NCBI GenBank assembly: GCA_050013055.1
Contig: JBEKGC010000026.1
Location: 24,761-88,760 of the forward strand
DNA: 64,000 nt
From: Palsa-504 sp050013055
GTDB taxonomy: Bacteria; Actinomycetota; Actinomycetes; Streptosporangiales; Streptosporangiaceae
Direction: 5' to 3'
Positions within the stretch are counted from its first letter, which is position 1. Every line of letters begins with the position of its first letter. A program made the position numbers and the translations under genes. Positions 16,283 to 24,792 of this stretch are shown here, piece by piece. The notes under the pieces were generated by a model that was given only the letters and a program-made list of their open reading frames with translations, was not told the origin of the DNA and searched no databases.

Positions 16283-17185
16283 GTGTCCACGGTCAGCACT
16301 GAGCCAGTCACCGGTACCGCCCGGGTCAAGCGCGGTATGGCGGAGATGCTCAAGGGCGGCGTGATCATGGATGTGGTCACGGCCGATCAGGCCAAGATCG
16401 CCGAGGACGCCGGCGCGGTCGCCGTGATGGCGCTTGAGCGCGTCCCTGCCGACATCCGCAAGCAGGGCGGCGTCGCCCGGATGAGCGATCCCGACATGAT
16501 CGACAGCATCATCGCGGCGGTCTCCATCCCCGTCATGGCCAAGTGCCGGATCGGGCACTTCGCCGAGGCGCAGGTGCTGCAGGCGATCGGCGTCGACTAC
16601 ATCGACGAATCCGAGGTGCTTACCCCGGCCGACGAGGCGAATCACGTCGATAAGTGGAAGTTCACCGTGCCGTTCGTGTGCGGCGCCACCAACCTGGGCG
16701 AAGCGCTACGGCGGATCGCCGAGGGCGCGGCGATGATCCGGTCGAAGGGCGAAGCCGGTACCGGCAACGTGGTCGAGGCGACCAGGCATATGCGCTCCAT
16801 CAGGTCGGAGATCGCGCGGTTGTCCGCGCTGCCCGCCGAAGAGCTGTTCACCGCGGCCAAGGACCACGGCGCGTCGTATGAGCTGGTGGCAGAGGTGGCG
16901 CGGGCGGGCAGGCTGCCGGTCGTGCTGTTCACCGCCGGCGGCATCGCGACACCCGCCGACGCGGCGCTGATGATGCAGCTCGGGGCGGAGGGTGTGTTCG
17001 TCGGCTCGGGCATCTTCAAGTCCGGCGACCCGGCCAAGCGCGCCGCCGCGATCGTGAAGGCCACCACCTTCCACGATGACCCTGACGTGGTGGCCAAGGT
17101 CTCCCGCGGCCTGGGCGAGGCCATGGTCGGGATCAACCTGGATTCCCTGCCCCCCGATCAGCATTACGCCGCCCGCGGCTGGTAG
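16283..17185 (+). CDS. pdxS: Pyridoxal 5'-phosphate synthase lyase subunit PdxS
   Basis: The 300-residue TIM-barrel subunit is very well conserved: VKRGMAEMLKGGVIMDVVTADQAKIAEDAGA, then ALERVPADIRKQGGVARMSDP, MAKCRIGHFAEAQVLQAIGVDYIDESEVLTPAD with the two catalytic-lysine regions, and VLFTAGGIATPADAALMMQLGAEGVFVGSGIF. It makes PLP from ribose 5-phosphate, glyceraldehyde 3-phosphate and ammonia delivered by PdxT. The GTG at 16283 is preceded by a modest GAGG. A TACGAT about 45 bases upstream could be its -10. It is separated from pdxT by 79 bases that hold a hairpin-forming repeat. Confidence 0.97.
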   Translation: MSTVSTEPVTGTARVKRGMAEMLKGGVIMDVVTADQAKIAEDAGAVAVMALERVPADIRKQGGVARMSDPDMIDSIIAAVSIPVMAKCRIGHFAEAQVLQAIGVDYIDESEVLTPADEANHVDKWKFTVPFVCGATNLGEALRRIAEGAAMIRSKGEAGTGNVVEATRHMRSIRSEIARLSALPAEELFTAAKDHGASYELVAEVARAGRLPVVLFTAGGIATPADAALMMQLGAEGVFVGSGIFKSGDPAKRAAAIVKATTFHDDPDVVAKVSRGLGEAMVGINLDSLPPDQHYAARGW

Positions 17186-17203
17186 TTCCCGGCGCCGGTT
17201 ACC

Positions 17204-17242
17204 GTGGATCGTTACCTCCGGATAGGCACGGTAAGTATCCAC
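17204..17242 (+). repeat. GTGGAT/ATCCAC intergenic repeat, copy A (pdxS-pdxT gap)
   Basis: The 39-bp element starts GTGGATCGTTACCTCC and ends GGTAAGTATCCAC. The two ends are inverted repeats (11 of 13 positions pair), so the pdxST transcript can form a hairpin starting 18 bases after the pdxS stop. Compared with the complement of the equally long copy at 34743-34781, 25 of 39 positions agree. Confidence 0.6.
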
Positions 17243-17264
17243 GTTGATGTCGATGGAGGAAATG

Positions 17265-17861
17265 ATGCCGCCCGTGATCGGCGTTCTCGCCCTGCAGGGC
17301 GACGTAGCCGAGCACCTGCGCGCGCTGCACGCCGTCGGCGCCGATCCGGTCCCTGTACGTCGCCCGGAGGAACTCCACCACCTCGATGGCCTGGTGATCC
17401 CGGGCGGTGAGTCGACCACGCTGTGGCGGCTGTCGGTGGCTTTCGAGGTCCTCGAGCCGTTGCGCAAGCTCATCGCCGCGGGCCTGCCCGCGTTCGGGTC
17501 CTGCGCTGGGATGATCATGCTGGCGGACCGGCTGGCCGACGGCGTGCCGGGTCAGCTGACCTACGGCGGCATCGACATGACTGTCCGGAGGAACGCGTTC
17601 GGGCGCCAGGTGGACTCCTTCGAGAGCGAGATCGCCCTGTCCGGCCTGGACCAGTCTGACCTGCTCCATGCGGTCTTCATCCGGGCCCCGTGGGTGGAAC
17701 AGGTCGGAGAGGGCGTGACCGTTCTAGGCAGCGATGCCGGCACGGGTAGGATCGTCGCCGTTCGGCAGGGGCAATTGCTGGCTACCGCCTTCCACCCCGA
17801 GCTGACTGGCGACCGGCGCATTCATCAGCTATTCGTAGAGATTGTGAAGGACAACACATGA
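17265..17861 (+). CDS. pdxT: Pyridoxal 5'-phosphate synthase glutaminase subunit PdxT
   Basis: From ATG 17265 the protein has 198 residues, beginning MPPVIGVLALQGDVAEHL, the usual PdxT start. GGAGG at 17255-17259 leaves five bases to this ATG; an earlier in-frame ATG at 17262 is too close. Class I glutaminase residues are visible: the nucleophile cysteine in GSCAGMIMLA, the G-loop IPGGESTTLWRL, and the His-Glu pair in ATAFHPELTGD. It hydrolyses glutamine and channels ammonia to PdxS in the 24-subunit complex. Its stop overlaps the start of the yebC remnant (ATGA), so the two are transcribed together. Confidence 0.96.
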   Translation: MPPVIGVLALQGDVAEHLRALHAVGADPVPVRRPEELHHLDGLVIPGGESTTLWRLSVAFEVLEPLRKLIAAGLPAFGSCAGMIMLADRLADGVPGQLTYGGIDMTVRRNAFGRQVDSFESEIALSGLDQSDLLHAVFIRAPWVEQVGEGVTVLGSDAGTGRIVAVRQGQLLATAFHPELTGDRRIHQLFVEIVKDNT

Positions 17862-18437
17862 GCGGCCACTCCAAGTGGGCCACCACCAAGCACAAGAAGG
17901 CGGTGGTGGATGCCAAGCGCGGCAAGCTGTTCGCCAAGCTGATCAAGCGAGGGCTACGCTCCCGGCGGGGTGGCGGTACTCGTCCAGTGCCTGACCGACA
18001 ACAGGAACCGGGCCGCCTCGGACGTGCGGGTGGCGTTCAGCCGCAACGGCGGCTCGATGGCCGACCCCGGTTCTGTGTCGTACCTGTTCCACCGCAAGGG
18101 CGTCATCGTGGTGGAGAAGGGCGGCGTGTCCGAGGACGACGTGCTGACGGCCGTGCTCGACGCGGGCGCGGAAGAGGTCAACGACCTCGGCGAGTCTTTC
18201 GAGGTCGTATCGGAGCCCACCGACCTGGTGGCCACGCGCAAGGCGCTGCAGGACGCCGGGATCGACTACGACTCCGCCGACACCGCCTTCTTGCCCACGG
18301 TCGAGGTGGACCTCGACGAAGAGCAGGCCAAACGGGTGTTCCGGCTGATCGACGCGCTCGAGGACTCCGACGACGTGCAGGACGTGTACGCCAACTACTC
18401 GGTATCGGACGACATCATGGAGAAGCTCGGCACCTGA
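17858..18437 (+). pseudogene. yebC: YebC/TACO1 family protein, disrupted by an internal deletion and frameshift
   Basis: The first frame gives the canonical start MSGHSKWATTKHKKAVVDAK and continues to LFAKLIK (about 30 residues). Immediately afterwards the family sequence resumes in another frame as EGYAPGGVAVLVQCLTDNRN and runs correctly to the stop at 18437 (VSDDIMEKLGT). Roughly 55-60 residues that normally lie between these blocks are missing, and the join breaks the frame. The rest is well preserved, so the event is recent or is a sequence error. Intact YebC proteins (~250 residues) help ribosomes through proline-rich stalls or act as transcription regulators. The gene sits before ruvCAB in many bacteria, as here. 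Confidence 0.85.
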
Positions 18438-18489
18438 GGCCGGCCATCGGAATGACCGGACGCGCCGAGCTGTCGTACCGTGGGTGCCC

Positions 18490-19773
18490 ATGGCTGATCA
18501 ACGCGATTCCGAGGTCGAGGTCCGGCTGGTGGTTCCCGGCGACGACCTCGACGCGCAACTGGACCTAGCCGAACGGGCCTTCGGGGTCAAGAACGCCGGC
18601 GATCGTGACCGGTGGCGCGAGACGGTGTCCGCCCTCATCGCCCAGCGCCAGTGCCTGGGCGCCTTTGCCGGCGGCCGGCCGGCCGCCGGCGCGATGTTCC
18701 ACGACATGCGGCAGTGGTGGTGCGGCAGGCCGGTGCCGATGGCCGGAGTGTCCAGCGTCCGGGTGGCGCCCGAAGACCGGGGCCAGGGCATCGGCCGCCT
18801 GCTGATGACGGCTCTGCTCGAAGAGATGGCGGCGCGCGGCTACCCGCTGTCGGTGCTGTATCCCGCGACGATGCCGCTGTACCGGTCGCTGGGCTGGGAG
18901 CTCGCGGGCGGACAGCACACCGCGGTGATCCCGGCCCGGTCACTGTTCCGCCTCTCGTCGCCGGACCCCGCCTCCTGCCAGGCCGGCCAGGCCGGGGAAG
19001 CGGCCGGGCCGGGCCGATCTGCGTTGCGCCGGGTCGGTCGAGCCGACGTCGATGCGGCGCTCTCCGTGCTTGACCGGGTGTATCAGGACGCCCGCGCCTG
19101 CGGCCCGATTACCTGGGACCGGGTGGGCCGTTGGCTGGCCGACCCGGACGTCTACGCCTATCTGTGTGAGGACGGCTTCCTCGCCTACCGCTGGTCCCGG
19201 GGGAACGACGACCTTGTCGTCGAGGTGGCGCAGGCGTTGTCCGCGGCGACCGTGCGCGCGTTCTGGTCTCACCTGGGCGGCTACGGCTCGATCGCCGGGA
19301 AGATCCACGCCCGGGTCGGCCCGGCCGACGCGTTCTGGTGGCTGGCCCGCGAACGCGATGCCGATGTGGTGCACCGCTCGCTGTGGATGCTCCGGGTTAT
19401 CGACGCCCCGGCGGCCATCGCCGCGCGCGGCTTTCCTGCCGCCGTTTCGCTCGCCGTGCCCTTGCTCATCGCCGACGACGCGCGCCCGGCCAACTCTGGT
19501 CACTGGGACCTGACCGTGGCCGGAGGGAAAGGCTCGCTGACGCCCGCCCCGTCCCCCCGGGCGCGGGCAGCACCGGCCCGTCCCACCCCGCAGGCGCCCC
19601 TGGCTGTGCCCGCGCTCCTGACCCTGGGTGCGCGCGGCCTGGCCGCGTTGTACGCCGGCACCCCGCTGGTCACGCTGCGCCAGGCCGGCCTGGTCTCCGG
19701 CGGCTCGCCGGACGACGACGCGGCCCTCGACGCCGCGTTCGCCGCGACCCCCTACATGCTCGACGAGTTCTAA
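18490..19773 (+). CDS. Eis-like GNAT acetyltransferase
   Basis: About 427 residues with the Eis layout: an N-terminal GNAT domain with the acetyl-CoA loop VSSVRVAPEDRGQGIGRLLM and LYPATMPLYRSLGWELAG, a second GNAT-like domain, and a C-terminal sterol-carrier-like domain (ALLTLGARGLAALYAGTPLVTLRQAGLV) ending in a terminal Phe whose carboxylate acts as general acid/base in this family. Eis enzymes acetylate amines at several positions, including aminoglycosides and peptides. A Pro/Ala-rich linker sits near residue 350. TACCGT lies eight bases before ATG 18490, suggesting a leaderless start; GTG 18484 is an alternative. It lies between yebC and ruvC. Confidence 0.85.
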   Translation: MADQRDSEVEVRLVVPGDDLDAQLDLAERAFGVKNAGDRDRWRETVSALIAQRQCLGAFAGGRPAAGAMFHDMRQWWCGRPVPMAGVSSVRVAPEDRGQGIGRLLMTALLEEMAARGYPLSVLYPATMPLYRSLGWELAGGQHTAVIPARSLFRLSSPDPASCQAGQAGEAAGPGRSALRRVGRADVDAALSVLDRVYQDARACGPITWDRVGRWLADPDVYAYLCEDGFLAYRWSRGNDDLVVEVAQALSAATVRAFWSHLGGYGSIAGKIHARVGPADAFWWLARERDADVVHRSLWMLRVIDAPAAIAARGFPAAVSLAVPLLIADDARPANSGHWDLTVAGGKGSLTPAPSPRARAAPARPTPQAPLAVPALLTLGARGLAALYAGTPLVTLRQAGLVSGGSPDDDAALDAAFAATPYMLDEF

Positions 19774-19827
19774 CCAATTTGACGCAACACGCCGCCCGCG
19801 ATGCACGCCCCGCGGCCCGATGGCCGG

Positions 19828-19833
19828 TAGATT
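19828..19833 (+). promoter_or_regulatory. -10 element of the ruvCAB promoter
   Basis: TAGATT would place transcription start near 19840, inside the SOS box, as expected for a LexA-repressed promoter. Confidence 0.45.
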
Positions 19834-19838
19834 CAAGG

Positions 19839-19852
19839 CGAACAGATGTTCG
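19839..19852 (+). promoter_or_regulatory. LexA SOS box upstream of ruvC
   Basis: CGAAC-AGAT-GTTCG is a perfect inverted repeat with the four-base spacer of the actinobacterial LexA box (CGAACnnnnGTTCG). It lies 31 bases before the ruvC GTG and right after a TAGATT -10, so LexA binding would block ruvCAB until DNA damage. In mycobacteria ruvC is also preceded by such a box. Confidence 0.85.
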
Positions 19853-19883
19853 CGGAAGCTGAACTCCGGACGGAGAGCACCTG

Positions 19884-20450
19884 GTGGCCCTGACGTACGC
19901 GGCGCATCCGATCCGGGTCCTCGGGGTGGATCCCGGGCTGACCAGGTGCGGTATCGGAGTCGTCGAGGGGGCCCCGGGCCGGGCGCTGACGATGGTCAAG
20001 GTTGGTGTCATCAAGACCTCGGCCGCCGACGACATCGCGACCCGGCTGCTGGCGATCGAGACCGATATCGAAGCCTGGCTGGACGCCTGCCGGCCCGATG
20101 CGGTCGCGGTGGAGCGCGTGTTCAGCCAGCTGAACGTGCGGACGGTGATGGGGACGGCGCAGGCGGGTGCGGTCGCGATCGTCTGCGCGGCCCGGCGCGG
20201 CCTGCCCGTGGCCTTGCACACTCCGACCGAGGTCAAGGCGGCCGTGACCGGGAGCGGGCGGGCAGACAAGAATCAGGTCACGGCGATGGTGATGCGGCTG
20301 CTGCGCATCACGGATCCGCCGCGGCCCGCCGACGCCGCCGACGCGCTGGCCCTGGCCATCTGCCATATCTGGCGCGGCGGCAGCAACAACGCGCGACTCT
20401 CGGCCCTATCGGCCAGCCAGGCGCTGGCCAGCAAAGGAGGCAGGGCGTGA
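19884..20450 (+). CDS. ruvC: Crossover junction endodeoxyribonuclease RuvC
   Basis: The 188-residue Holliday junction resolvase has the RNase-H-like core: VLGVDPGLTRCGIGVVE holds the first catalytic Asp, DAVAVERVFSQLN the catalytic Glu, and DAADALALAICHIW the C-terminal acidic residues. It cleaves four-way junctions symmetrically, working with RuvAB encoded next. GTG 19884 has GGAGAG six bases upstream. An SOS box overlaps the promoter. The stop overlaps the ruvA start, giving translational coupling. Confidence 0.96.
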   Translation: MALTYAAHPIRVLGVDPGLTRCGIGVVEGAPGRALTMVKVGVIKTSAADDIATRLLAIETDIEAWLDACRPDAVAVERVFSQLNVRTVMGTAQAGAVAIVCAARRGLPVALHTPTEVKAAVTGSGRADKNQVTAMVMRLLRITDPPRPADAADALALAICHIWRGGSNNARLSALSASQALASKGGRA

Positions 20451-21073
20451 TCTCTCACCTGCGGGGAACGGTCGCCGGGATCGCGCCCGACGGTGCCGTC
20501 ATCGACGTCGGCGGCGTCGGCATGCGGGTGCAGTGCACTCCGGGCACCCTGGCCACGCTCAAGCCCGGCGAGCCCGCGCAGGTGGCCACCTCCCTGGTGG
20601 TCAGGGAAGACTCGCTGACCCTGTACGGCTTCACCAGCGACGACGAGCGGAACGTTTTCGAGCTGCTACAGACCGCCAGCGGCGTAGGGCCGAGGCTGGC
20701 CCTGGCCATGCTGGCGGTGCATACGCCGGACGCGCTGCGCCGGGCCGTGTCCGTCGAGGATCTCGACACGCTGATCATGGTCCCCGGCATCGGCAGGAAA
20801 GGCGCCCAGCGGATCGTGCTCGAGATGAAGGACCGGCTGGGACCGCCGGGGGACGGGGCCAGCAGCCTGCCGGGCGGCAAGCTGCCGGCCCGGACGCCTT
20901 CCTGGCGCGACCAGGTGCAGTCCGGCCTGGTGAACCTGGGCTGGCCGGCCAGGGACGCCGACCAGGCGATCGCTGCCCTCGAAGAAGAAGGCACGGTCAA
21001 TGGCTCGGACGGCGGCGAGGTTGACGTGGCCACCGTGCTGCGGGCGGCCCTGCGCAAGCTGAGCAGGCAGTAA
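20447..21073 (+). CDS. ruvA: Holliday junction branch migration complex subunit RuvA
   Basis: 208 residues from GTG 20447, preceded by AAAGGAGG with six bases of spacing; the start overlaps the ruvC stop. Domain I is the OB fold (VISHLRGTVAGIAPDGAVIDVGGVG). Domain II has helix-hairpin-helix motifs FELLQTASGVGPRLALAML and LIMVPGIGRKGAQRIVLEMK. Domain III, LVNLGWPARDADQAIAALEEE, is the RuvB-contacting bundle, linked by a Gly/Pro-rich stretch. RuvA tetramers hold the junction and load RuvB. An in-frame upstream extension inside ruvC is rejected. Confidence 0.95.
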   Translation: MISHLRGTVAGIAPDGAVIDVGGVGMRVQCTPGTLATLKPGEPAQVATSLVVREDSLTLYGFTSDDERNVFELLQTASGVGPRLALAMLAVHTPDALRRAVSVEDLDTLIMVPGIGRKGAQRIVLEMKDRLGPPGDGASSLPGGKLPARTPSWRDQVQSGLVNLGWPARDADQAIAALEEEGTVNGSDGGEVDVATVLRAALRKLSRQ

Positions 21074-21078
21074 CGGTC

Positions 21079-22194
21079 ATGGTCGAAGGCGAGATCGACA
21101 GCGCGCAGGCCGCACTGCGCCGGGCCGAGGAAGCCGAGCTCGCCGCACGCCGGGAGAGTCAGGACCGCGGCGAGGAACTGGTATCCCCGCTGGCTGATGC
21201 GGACGATCGTGTCATCGAGAGCGCGCTGCGGCCCAAGCGCCTGAGCGAGTTCACCGGCCAGGTCCGGGTGCGTGAGCAGCTGTCGCTGATCCTGCAGAGC
21301 GCGCTGCGGCGCGGCCGGCCGCCGGACCACGTGCTGCTGGCCGGACCGCCCGGTCTGGGCAAGACCACGATCGCGATGATCGTCGCGGCCGAGCTCGGCG
21401 CGCCGTACCGCGTCACCAGCGGCCCGGCCATCGAGCGCTCCGGTGACCTGGCGGCGGTCCTGTCCTCGCTGAGCGAGGGCGAAGTGGTCTTCATCGACGA
21501 GATCCACCGCCTGGCCCGGCCCGCGGAGGAGATGCTTTACCTGGCGATGGAGGATTTCCGGGTCGACGTGGTGATCGGCAAGGGCCCGGGCGCGACCGCC
21601 ATCCCGCTGGAGATCGCGCCGTTCACGCTGGTCGGGGCGACGACCCGGGCGGGACTGCTGCCCGCTCCGCTGCGTGACAGGTTCGGGTTCACCGCCCATC
21701 TCGACTTCTACGCACCTGCCGAGCTGGAGATCATCATCCGCCGGTCAGCCGGCCTGCTCGAGGTGAGCCTGACCGATGAGGCCGCGGTGGAACTGTCGAG
21801 GAGATCCCGCGGCACGCCGCGCATCGCCAACCGGCTGCTGCGCCGGGTGCGCGACTACGCGGAAGTCCGGGCCGACGGCGTGGTCACCGGCGATATCGCC
21901 CGGACCGCGCTGGAGATCTACGAGGTGGACGAGCACGGCCTTGACCGACTGGACCGCGGCGTGCTCGACGCGGTGATCCGCCGGTTCGGCGGCGGGCCGG
22001 TCGGCCTGTCCACGCTGGCGGTCGCGCTGGGGGAGGAGGCCGAGACCGTCGAGGTGGTGGCCGAGCCGTTCCTGGTCCGGTGCGGGCTGCTGACCCGCAC
22101 CCCGCGCGGGCGGGTGGCCACCGCGGCCGCCTGGACCCATCTGGGCCTGGAGCCGCCCGCCTCCCTGGGGGAACCGCCGACCCTGTTCGGTTAG
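21079..22194 (+). CDS. ruvB: Holliday junction branch migration DNA helicase RuvB
   Basis: A 371-residue AAA+ motor with Walker A GPPGLGKTT, Walker B VVFIDEIHRL, sensor 1 GATTRAGLLPAPLRDRFG and sensor 2/arginine region RSRGTPRIANRLLRRVRDYA. The C-terminal winged-helix DNA-binding domain ends in TPRGRVATAAAWTHLGL. It drives branch migration with RuvA. It is spaced five bases after ruvA in the same SOS-controlled operon. An N-terminal extension of ~40 residues rich in Glu/Arg is longer than in E. coli but common in actinobacteria. Confidence 0.97.
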   Translation: MVEGEIDSAQAALRRAEEAELAARRESQDRGEELVSPLADADDRVIESALRPKRLSEFTGQVRVREQLSLILQSALRRGRPPDHVLLAGPPGLGKTTIAMIVAAELGAPYRVTSGPAIERSGDLAAVLSSLSEGEVVFIDEIHRLARPAEEMLYLAMEDFRVDVVIGKGPGATAIPLEIAPFTLVGATTRAGLLPAPLRDRFGFTAHLDFYAPAELEIIIRRSAGLLEVSLTDEAAVELSRRSRGTPRIANRLLRRVRDYAEVRADGVVTGDIARTALEIYEVDEHGLDRLDRGVLDAVIRRFGGGPVGLSTLAVALGEEAETVEVVAEPFLVRCGLLTRTPRGRVATAAAWTHLGLEPPASLGEPPTLFG

Positions 22195-22332
22195 ATCGCG
22201 CCGAGGTCACGATAACTGGCAAAAACTCGTAGCCTGGTTGGTGCGCGGTCAAAGCGCAGCTAAACTTCGGCAGTTGGTCTTTGGCCTCCGCCTTGACCAC
22301 ACCTGCATCACCAACTGGAAGGATGCCCCGCG

Positions 22333-22839
22333 ATGGCGATTATCGCCGCCGCTGACGCGGCCACCAAGTCATCAAGCAGCTCGCTGACGTTCCCGATTTT
22401 GATCGTGCTGGTCTTCGTCGGCTTTTACTTCCTGATGATCAGGCCGCAGCGGCGCCGCCAGCAGCAGGTCGTGCAGCAGCAGAACACGGTCGTTCCAGGC
22501 GCCCGGGTCCGCACCACCGCCGGCATGTACGCCACGGTGGTCGCGGTGGAAGATAACGATGTCATCCTCGAAGTCGCCCCCGGCGTCGAGGTCCGTTACC
22601 TCAAGCGCTCCATCATGGAGGTCGTCACTCCGGCCGAGGCCGAGGCCGGCGAGGCCTTCGAAGACGGCGAGACGTTCGAGGAGACCGGCTTCTACGAGGA
22701 AGACGAGCACGCCTCGGACGATGACCACGACACCCCCGGAACCCACGACACCGTCAACGGCGTTGGATCAGGTGACGAGACTCTCACGGGCGCACATGAC
22801 GATGAGACGGCCAAGTCCGACAAGGACAACGTGCACTGA
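22333..22839 (+). CDS. yajC: Preprotein translocase accessory subunit YajC
   Basis: The 168-residue protein has one N-terminal membrane helix (LTFPILIVLVFVGFYFLMI) followed by the conserved RPQRRRQQQVVQQQNTVVPG and GMYATVVAVEDNDVILEVAPGVEVRYLKRSIMEV. The C-terminal ~60 residues are a very acidic, low-complexity tail typical of actinobacterial YajC. It associates with SecDF. It begins the yajC-secD-secF block; the gap before it (138 bases) contains TTGACC and is a possible promoter region. Confidence 0.93.
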   Translation: MAIIAAADAATKSSSSSLTFPILIVLVFVGFYFLMIRPQRRRQQQVVQQQNTVVPGARVRTTAGMYATVVAVEDNDVILEVAPGVEVRYLKRSIMEVVTPAEAEAGEAFEDGETFEETGFYEEDEHASDDDHDTPGTHDTVNGVGSGDETLTGAHDDETAKSDKDNVH

Positions 22840-22887
22840 GCCGCCAGCCCGGCATGAGGGAATGACCGAAACGAGACAGGCGGAGAA

Positions 22888-24792
22888 GTGGCAGCCCCTA
22901 CGAAGACCGTCCCGCACCCGGGACGGGCGCTCGCGGCGCTCATTGCGCTTATCGTGATCATGCTCCTGGGGGTCCTCGGCGGGGATCTGTTCAGCCCGGG
23001 TCACTGGCATAAGGACTTCCGGGTCGGCCTGGGGCTCGACCTTTCCAGTGGTACCCAGGTCACGATGAAGGCCACCACCCCGACTGGCGGCGTCCCGTCG
23101 AGCGCGGAGATGAACGAGGCCATCTCCATCATCCTGGCCCGGGTCAACGGCACGGGTAACTCGGGCGCGGTGGTCCAGACCGAGGGCAACCAGGATCTGA
23201 ATGTGTCGGTCCCCGGCAAGACCACCCAGCAGACCGAGACCCTGGTCAGCACCACCGCCCTGCTGAACTTCCGGCAGACGCTGCTCTTCCAGGGGTACGT
23301 CGTGCCCACGCCCAGTGCTTCGGCCAGCCCCAGTGCTTCGGCCAGCCCGAGTGCTTCGGCCAGCGCAAACCCCGCGGTGAGCTCAAGCCCGTCGGCGTCA
23401 TCCTCCCCGACGCCGAGCGCAAGCTCGACGGCGAAGACTTCCGCCAAGATCGTCCCGGCGGCCAGCGCCAGCGCGACGCCGAGCCCTTCCACCAGCGCCA
23501 AGGCCAGCTCCTCCGCCAGCGCGTCGGCCAGTCCCAGCCCGAGCGCCACCTCGTCAGCGTCGTCAAGCAGTACGGCACTGGGGGACGCGAGCCTGGTGAA
23601 CAAGTCCACGCTCGCGCTGTTCAACAAGCTGACCTGCACGCCGGGGGACACCACGAAGTGGAAGAAGCAGGTCGGCTATAACGACGCCTTCGCCTACGAC
23701 AACCCGGCCGCGCAGATCGTCTCCTGTGATTCCAGCGGCAACAAGTACGCCCTGGACAAGGCCGCCGTGCAAGGCACCCAGGTCACCGGCGCCACCGCGA
23801 CGCTGTCCACGACGAACAACGAATGGGTCGTCAACGTCACGTTCAACGGCGGGGGCAGTAGCGCCTTCGCCAAGCTGACCGCGGATCAGTACGAAAAGTA
23901 CTACGCCGCGGGTCAGGGCAACGACACCACCAGCGACTACTGGCTGGACACCGCCGCGATCGTGCTGGACGGGAACGTCGTCGAGGCGCCGGAGACCCTG
24001 GGCGCTATCCCCGGCGGGAACGCGCAGATCAGCGGTTCCTTCACCCAGGCCACGGCGACCCAGCTGCAGAACATCCTGAAGTACGGGTCGCTGCCGCTGA
24101 ACTTCAAGATCCTCAGCGTGCAGTCGGTGTCGCCGCAGCTGGGCCGGGCTCAGCTGGACGGCGGCCTGATCGCGGCGGCGATCGGGCTCGGCCTGGTGGT
24201 GATCTACTCGTTCCTGTACTACCGCGGGCTCGGCCTGGTGTCGGTGTCCAGCCTGATCATCGCCGGCGGCATAGCGATGCTCGCGGTGATCCTGCTGACC
24301 AAGTACCAGAACTTTGCCCTGGAGCTGTCCGGGATCGCGGGCCTGATCGTGGCCATCGGCATCACCGCGGACTCGTTCGTCGTGTTCTTCGAGCGATTGC
24401 GTGACGAGGTGCGCGAGGGTAAGCAGCTGCGTCCGGCGGTGGAAGCGGGCTGGAAGCGGGCCCGGCGCACGATCCTGGTCTCGGACACGGTCTCGTTCAT
24501 CGCCGCGTTGCTGCTGTATTACTTCTCCATCGGCGAGGTCAAGGGGTTCGCCTACACCCTGGGCCTGACCACGCTGATCGACATCGTGGTGGTGTTCTTG
24601 TTCACCAAGCCGATGGTGACTCTGCTCGCCCGGACCAGGTTCTACGGCAACGGCGCCCCGCTCTCCGGCCTCGACCCGGCCCGGCTGGGCGCCCGGACCG
24701 GATGGCGGTCCACGGTGACCCGCAACCAGGTCAGGCGCAGGCCCGCGGCCGCGCCGCGGAACCCCGCATCCCGTAACACCGGGGAGGCCTGA
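22888..24792 (+). CDS. secD: Protein translocase subunit SecD with a large Ser/Ala/Pro-rich insertion
   Basis: The 634-residue RND-type component has its first membrane helix at residues 14-31. The first periplasmic conserved block reads FRVGLGLDLSSGTQVTMKA. The C-terminal five-helix domain includes GITADSFVVFFERLRDEVREG and ILVSDTVSFIAALLLYY with the conserved proton-relay region. Residues ~141-230 are an almost pure Ser/Ala/Pro low-complexity stretch inserted in the extracytoplasmic domain, partly encoded by tandem 18-bp units. SecD uses the proton-motive force to pull translocated proteins outward. GTG 22888 starts 48 bases after yajC; the stop overlaps secF. Confidence 0.94.
   Translation: MAAPTKTVPHPGRALAALIALIVIMLLGVLGGDLFSPGHWHKDFRVGLGLDLSSGTQVTMKATTPTGGVPSSAEMNEAISIILARVNGTGNSGAVVQTEGNQDLNVSVPGKTTQQTETLVSTTALLNFRQTLLFQGYVVPTPSASASPSASASPSASASANPAVSSSPSASSSPTPSASSTAKTSAKIVPAASASATPSPSTSAKASSSASASASPSPSATSSASSSSTALGDASLVNKSTLALFNKLTCTPGDTTKWKKQVGYNDAFAYDNPAAQIVSCDSSGNKYALDKAAVQGTQVTGATATLSTTNNEWVVNVTFNGGGSSAFAKLTADQYEKYYAAGQGNDTTSDYWLDTAAIVLDGNVVEAPETLGAIPGGNAQISGSFTQATATQLQNILKYGSLPLNFKILSVQSVSPQLGRAQLDGGLIAAAIGLGLVVIYSFLYYRGLGLVSVSSLIIAGGIAMLAVILLTKYQNFALELSGIAGLIVAIGITADSFVVFFERLRDEVREGKQLRPAVEAGWKRARRTILVSDTVSFIAALLLYYFSIGEVKGFAYTLGLTTLIDIVVVFLFTKPMVTLLARTRFYGNGAPLSGLDPARLGARTGWRSTVTRNQVRRRPAAAPRNPASRNTGEA
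23300..23366 (+). repeat. Tandem Ser/Ala codon repeat within secD
   Basis: Three consecutive units containing CAGTGCTTCGGCCAG encode repeated P-S-A-S-A-S. The unit is a multiple of three, so length changes stay in frame. Confidence 0.6.

Noticed and set aside
19628..20446. Upstream in-frame extension of ruvA
   Set aside because: It overlaps the Eis-like gene end and ruvC; a strong ribosome binding site supports GTG 20447.
23001..23654. Minus-strand open frame rich in Leu/Ala/Glu
   Set aside because: It is antisense to the Ser/Ala/Pro repeat of secD and reflects that repeat only.
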